This document shows positions 6,476 through 8,758 of a DNA stretch of 8,758 nt, piece after piece. The stretch is taken from positions 1-8,758 of the forward strand of contig JAHCKI010000082.1 in the NCBI GenBank assembly GCA_026125865.1, in the 5' to 3' direction. Made by a program: the position numbers and the translations under genes. Position 1 is the first letter of the stretch; the number at the start of each line of letters is the position of its first letter. A model generated the notes under the pieces. The model made no database searches, had not been told where the DNA came from, and saw nothing but the letters and a program-made list of their open reading frames with translations. This DNA is from Rhodospirillales bacterium (GTDB lineage Bacteria > Pseudomonadota > Alphaproteobacteria > Rhodospirillales > Defluviicoccaceae).

Positions 6476-7622
6476 CGGCTCGGACGGCGGAGCCGATGGC
6501 GGCGCCGGTGAAGGTCTGGTTGACGTGCATGGCGCCGAACTCCTCGCCGAACGTGGCAAAACCGATGACGTTGTTCTCCTTCAGCATTCGACCAGCCCTG
6601 CCCTTCAGCTGCCGCTGTTCCAATTCCAGCGTCCGCAGCACGCAGTCGCAGCCGATGACAAGTTGAAGCGGGCCGATCTCGCGCCTGATATCGCCGAAAC
6701 AATCCGACAGGTTTTTGAGTATGTCGGTCGCCCTGGCAACGGTGAGAACCACTCCCTTGTCGATGGCGCAGAAGAAAGAAAGGCTGCCGTCCTCATTAAC
6801 CTTTTGAATGGACCGCGTGTAATATCGGCCGCCGACCTTTACGACCACAGGATGGGAGGCGAAGCTCATCGGTTTGAGATGATCCAGATCCAGTCCCACC
6901 AGACGAGCGTATTCATAGCCCGCGGGTTCGGCGTTGATTTCCGTGACGATGCGTTCGGCCGGAACCGCCTCGGTGACGACCATCTTGGTACCGGCGCTGA
7001 CGAAATGATCCGTGGTGAACAGCTTGAACGGATGCCGTGTTCGGATGAGTGTCAACACGGCCGCGTCGGTCCGAAAAGCGCCGTCGAAGTAGACGTAGCT
7101 TTCGCGAAAGTCCAAGTTACCGCCGGAGGAAGCGCCGAATAGCGGGATCTTGCCAAGTGCCGCATGGAGCGAACTGACGACGACTTCTTCGCACATGCAA
7201 AGGCCGTCGATCAGAAGGAAGGCGAAGGTGTGGCCGTCGTCCGGTGTTTGAGCCTTGCCATCCAGGCGGGCACGTAGGCCGTCTACGATTCCTTTGCCGT
7301 CGGCGATCGAAAAGTCCTTGAGGCCGTAAATAGGCGCGGACACGGCGGCGAAATCGGGCGACGCCAGGGTAAACCCCACGATCGAGCCGCTTAAATAGCC
7401 CTCGGGCGTTATCTCGGCGGCGCTTGTGCATCCGATCAGATTGATGCCCGCGAAGCGCTGGGAGAGTTCGGCCTCGACGGCGGCACGATCGAACTCGGAG
7501 GAGCAGAAGAAGACACCGAGCGATGCGTCGGGCTGTGAGATACGGTCACACAGCTCCTGTACGGCCCTGGCCGGGTCGCTGACCTGAGAGTAGCCTTTTC
7601 GCACGCAGCCGTTTGTGCGCAC
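6468..7622 (-). CDS. FIST domain protein, NosP-like (candidate NO/heme sensor)
   Basis: The product is 384 residues, cytoplasmic, without signal peptide or membrane segments. FIST_N covers about 35-225, including IGCTSAAEITPEGYLSGSIV, FAFLLIDGL and IPLFGASSGGNLDF. FIST_C covers about 235-375, including PVVVKVGGRYYTRSIQKVN, DGSLSFFCAID and the terminal MHVNQTFTGAAIG. The family holds signal-sensing proteins; the characterised member NosP of Pseudomonas aeruginosa binds heme and NO and controls the kinase NahK encoded next to it. The same arrangement is seen here, with the kinase start overlapping this stop by 8 bases. The start is GTG at 7622, with GGGGGAGGG six bases upstream (7629-7637 on the other strand). 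Cys-x-Cys pairs occur at 142-144 and 325-327. FIST membership is firm. NO or heme binding is inferred from the kinase pairing and overall similarity; I cannot identify the heme ligand. Confidence 0.88.
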   Translation of the reverse strand: MRTNGCVRKGYSQVSDPARAVQELCDRISQPDASLGVFFCSSEFDRAAVEAELSQRFAGINLIGCTSAAEITPEGYLSGSIVGFTLASPDFAAVSAPIYGLKDFSIADGKGIVDGLRARLDGKAQTPDDGHTFAFLLIDGLCMCEEVVVSSLHAALGKIPLFGASSGGNLDFRESYVYFDGAFRTDAAVLTLIRTRHPFKLFTTDHFVSAGTKMVVTEAVPAERIVTEINAEPAGYEYARLVGLDLDHLKPMSFASHPVVVKVGGRYYTRSIQKVNEDGSLSFFCAIDKGVVLTVARATDILKNLSDCFGDIRREIGPLQLVIGCDCVLRTLELEQRQLKGRAGRMLKENNVIGFATFGEEFGAMHVNQTFTGAAIGSAVRAGE

Positions 7623-7628
7623 CGACGT

Positions 7629-7637
7629 CCCTCCCCC
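7629..7637 (-). promoter_or_regulatory. Ribosome binding site deciding the GTG start of the FIST gene
   Basis: Read on the minus strand, GGGGGAGGG ends six bases before the GTG at 7622. No ATG lies near the start of this frame, so this purine run is the main reason to accept the GTG. Confidence 0.6.
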
Positions 7638-7657
7638 GGCGATCCCGCGTCGTTGTT

Positions 7658-7813
7658 GTTTGTCGCAACGCCACCGTCTCCGGCAACCGATCGCGACCTT
7701 ATGAAATTGTCAGTTTGACCCGCGGTGATCCCTTATGACCAAAGATCATATCCTGTCTGAAACGACATTTCCACAAAACCACAACGCAAACCGCCGATTA
7801 CCGTTTGTCGCAA
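7658..7813. repeat. 11-bp direct repeat GTTTGTCGCAA (7658-7668 and 7803-7813)
   Basis: GTTTGTCGCAA occurs twice, 145 bp apart, on either side of the candidate FIST promoter. Its core TTG-TCG-CAA has dyad symmetry (TTG/CAA), as expected of a small operator. A second, shorter direct repeat, CCTTATGA, lies at 7697-7704 and 7731-7738. The copies are exact; the function is unknown. Confidence 0.4.
7745..7773 (-). promoter_or_regulatory. Candidate sigma-70 promoter of the FIST-kinase operon
   Basis: On the minus strand TGGAAA (7773-7768, four of six matches to the -35 consensus) is followed after 17 bases by TATGAT (7750-7745, five of six to the -10). This gives a leader of roughly 115 nt. An imperfect dyad, TATGAcCaaaGaTCATA at 7734-7750, covers the -10 element and would suit a repressor or start-site regulator. 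This is pattern evidence only. Confidence 0.3.
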
Positions 7814-7831
7814 AGATGCGAATTAGACTTT

Positions 7832-7861
7832 TTGCCAATTGTGTTGGCCGTGGGCTTTATT
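7832..7861 (+). promoter_or_regulatory. Candidate promoter with overlapping inverted repeat, toward the dehydrogenase-like gene
   Basis: TTGCCA (7832-7837, five of six to the -35 consensus) and TTTATT (7856-7861, four of six to the -10) are 18 bases apart. The inverted repeat GCCAA-N5-TTGGC (7834-7848) overlaps the -35 element and the spacer, where an operator would sit. Transcription from near 7868 would give a leader of about 280 nt before the gene at 8146. This rests on pattern matching only. Confidence 0.3.
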
Positions 7862-7892
7862 GATAGTGATCCGCAAAATCGGTTTCGTTTAG

Positions 7893-7920
7893 CTGACGTC
7901 AGATTTGCAGTGCCCACTGC
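7893..7920. repeat. Two adjacent dyads: CTGACGTCAG and GCAGTG-CC-CACTGC
   Basis: CTGACGTCAG (7893-7902) is a perfect 10-base palindrome. Four bases later GCAGTG-CC-CACTGC (7907-7920) is a perfect 6-bp inverted repeat with a two-base centre. A two-base loop is too tight for a good hairpin, so protein binding sites are the more natural reading. The symmetry is seen directly; the role is not known. Confidence 0.4.
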
Positions 7921-8038
7921 GCGCTAAGCGACTGGTCGATAGGATGGGGGAGACGATCCGATGGTCACCGTACTCGCCCTATGGGCGAAAAGTTACGGGA
8001 TTGGTCGTCGACGCGGGTTCTTGATCCCTTTGGTCCCG

Positions 8039-8058
8039 GCGAAGCCGCGAAGCTTCGC
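8039..8058 (+). promoter_or_regulatory. Hairpin in the leader of the dehydrogenase-like gene
   Basis: GCGAAGC (8039-8045) pairs with GCTTCGC (8052-8058) over a 6-base loop. Alternatively the overlapping perfect 12-base palindrome GCGAAGCTTCGC (8047-8058) can form. The direct repeat of GCGAAGC thus gives two competing pairings for the same 3' arm. No T-run follows, so it is not an intrinsic terminator. A C-rich, G-poor stretch follows directly. Confidence 0.4.
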
Positions 8059-8106
8059 ACCGCCCCTCCTACACGCACAAACACCCCCAAAACGCACACA
8101 CAAAAA
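8059..8106 (+). promoter_or_regulatory. C-rich, G-poor leader segment (possible Rho-loading or unstructured region)
   Basis: By count this 48-base stretch has 23 C, 20 A, 3 G and 2 T. Long untranslated RNA with C far above G is the known signature of Rho utilisation sites, and such RNA stays unstructured. It lies between the leader hairpin and the ribosome binding site at 8132-8138. It could allow Rho-dependent attenuation or simply keep the translation start accessible. The composition is seen; the function is inferred. Confidence 0.3.
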
Positions 8107-8131
8107 GTGCGCAAACATCAATGAGCTTATT

Positions 8132-8138
8132 GAGGAGG
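8132..8138 (+). promoter_or_regulatory. Ribosome binding site selecting ATG 8146 over ATG 8141
   Basis: GAGGAGG ends seven bases before ATG 8146 and only two before ATG 8141. The spacing and the signal peptide encoded from 8146 select the later ATG; the earlier one opens only a five-codon frame. Confidence 0.7.
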
Positions 8139-8145
8139 AAATGAA

Positions 8146-8758
8146 ATGCTCATTCTGAGATCTCTGGTGGCGACCGCGGTCATGGTCGCATTCACAAGTG
8201 GAGCCCATGCCGGCTCGGAAGCCCTGGAAAAGATGAAGAAATTCCAGGTCACGGGGACATCGCTCGAACTCGAGACCGTCGAACAGGGCGGCTCGCGGGC
8301 CGAGCAGATCCGCAGTAATCTCGAGAGGATCAAGCTACCGCCGGGATTCAAGATCGACCTCTACGCCATTGTGCCCGATGCCCGGCACATGGCCGTTGGG
8401 ACGAATGTCGGGACGGTGTTCGTCGGCACCCGCAAGACCAAGGTGTGGGCGGTTACCGATCGCGACAAGGACCGCATGGGGGAAGAGGTCAAGCGCTTCG
8501 CTCCGAGCATAGACTTCAAGGTTCCGAACGGCGTTTGCTTCAGCCCCGACGGATTTCTTTACATCGTCGAGCAAAACCGCGTGATGGTCTACCCCGCCGC
8601 CGAGTTCTTCTACGAGGGGCCGGATGTCGCGGTCGGCATCGTCGTGGATCAAGGCGAGTTGATCCCCCGCGAAGAGGAGTCGTTCAATCACGGCGCGCGC
8701 GTTTGCCGAATCGGGCCGGACAACAAGCTCTATATCGCCCTCGGCCAGCCCTTCAACG
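8146..8758 (+). CDS. Secreted sorbosone/glucose-dehydrogenase-like beta-propeller protein (3' end outside window)
   Basis: The first 204 codons of a gene that runs off the right edge. Residues 1-22 look like a Sec signal peptide: Arg5, a hydrophobic core and cleavage after A-H-A. The mature part contains KLPPGFKIDLYAIVPDARHM, VFVGTRKTKVWAVTDRD, FKVPNGVCFSPDGFLYIVEQ, SFNHGARVCRIGPDNKLYI and ALGQPFN. 'LPPGF-x-I' and 'NG-x-x-F-x-PDG-x-LY' segments mark the PQQ-dependent sugar dehydrogenase / L-sorbosone dehydrogenase superfamily, periplasmic propeller proteins that oxidise sugars or aldehydes. Proximity to a complete pqq operon supports PQQ use. The PQQ ligands further downstream and any attached cytochrome c domain are not visible, so the cofactor and substrate remain open. 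The start is set by GAGGAGG and the signal peptide. Confidence 0.85.
   Translation, partial: MLILRSLVATAVMVAFTSGAHAGSEALEKMKKFQVTGTSLELETVEQGGSRAEQIRSNLERIKLPPGFKIDLYAIVPDARHMAVGTNVGTVFVGTRKTKVWAVTDRDKDRMGEEVKRFAPSIDFKVPNGVCFSPDGFLYIVEQNRVMVYPAAEFFYEGPDVAVGIVVDQGELIPREEESFNHGARVCRIGPDNKLYIALGQPFN

Larger units (their letters stand above)
7623..8145. other. 523-bp divergent intergenic region
   Basis: This stretch separates the minus-strand FIST-kinase operon from the plus-strand dehydrogenase-like gene. It is less GC-rich in its middle (about 7690-7900) than the genes around it and contains no convincing conserved gene. It holds candidate promoters for both directions and an 11-bp direct repeat. 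Perfect or near-perfect dyads lie at 7734-7750, 7834-7848, 7893-7902 and 7907-7920. A hairpin lies at 8039-8058 and a C-rich, G-poor stretch at 8059-8106. A weak 65-codon reading frame (7961-8158) has a plausible ribosome binding site but no recognisable product. Confidence 0.8.

Noticed and set aside
6476..6559. 28-residue N-terminal extension of the kinase to an ATG at 6559
   Set aside because: It is Pro/Ser/Ala-rich, lies wholly inside the FIST coding region, and the GTG at 6475 forms a classic overlapping stop/start.
7845..7860. Sigma-54 promoter (TTGGCCG...CTTTAT)
   Set aside because: The -24 GG is present, but the invariant GC of the -12 element is missing.

Overview
This window holds a complete PQQ (pyrroloquinoline quinone) biosynthesis operon with regulatory genes next to it and the start of what is probably a PQQ-dependent enzyme. 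The DNA is GC-rich by eye and the genes are tightly packed, with ATGA and GTGAGTGA stop/start overlaps. This suits a proteobacterium. An alphaproteobacterium is my best guess, but nothing in the window fixes the taxon.

Layout on the + strand: positions 1-117 are the last 38 codons of an upstream gene, possibly a periplasmic solute-binding protein of the kind found beside quinoprotein dehydrogenases. A 149-bp AT-richer gap follows, then pqqA (267-347), pqqB (404-1336), pqqC (1333-2070), pqqD (2067-2354) and pqqE (2351-3502). A NarL/LuxR-type response regulator resembling ErbR/AgmR (3480-4139) starts inside the end of pqqE. The precursor-peptide gene pqqA is separated from pqqB by a 7-bp-stem hairpin. 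From pqqB onward every junction overlaps, so the unit reads as pqqABCDE-regulator. No PqqA protease (pqqF/pqqG type) is present here.

Layout on the - strand, convergent with the regulator: a FIST-domain protein resembling the NO-sensing hemoprotein NosP (7622-6468) is followed with an 8-base overlap by a soluble hybrid histidine kinase (6475-4202; PAS-PAS-HisKA-HATPase-REC) resembling NahK/ErcS'. In Pseudomonas, homologous genes link NO sensing (NosP/NahK) and control of PQQ-dependent ethanol oxidation (ErcS', ErbR). Finding the pair directly against a pqq operon that carries its own ErbR-like regulator suggests a local sensory circuit for quinoprotein metabolism.

The 523-bp divergent region 7623-8145 carries candidate promoters on both strands, several dyads, an 11-bp direct repeat, a hairpin and a C-rich, G-poor stretch. 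At 8146 a secreted protein of the sorbosone/glucose-dehydrogenase-like beta-propeller type begins. It runs off the right edge after 204 codons.

The most interesting points are the NosP/NahK - ErbR - pqq arrangement, the regulator coupled to pqqE, and the structured long leader of the dehydrogenase-like gene. The genes themselves all belong to known families, so I do not see an entirely new system.
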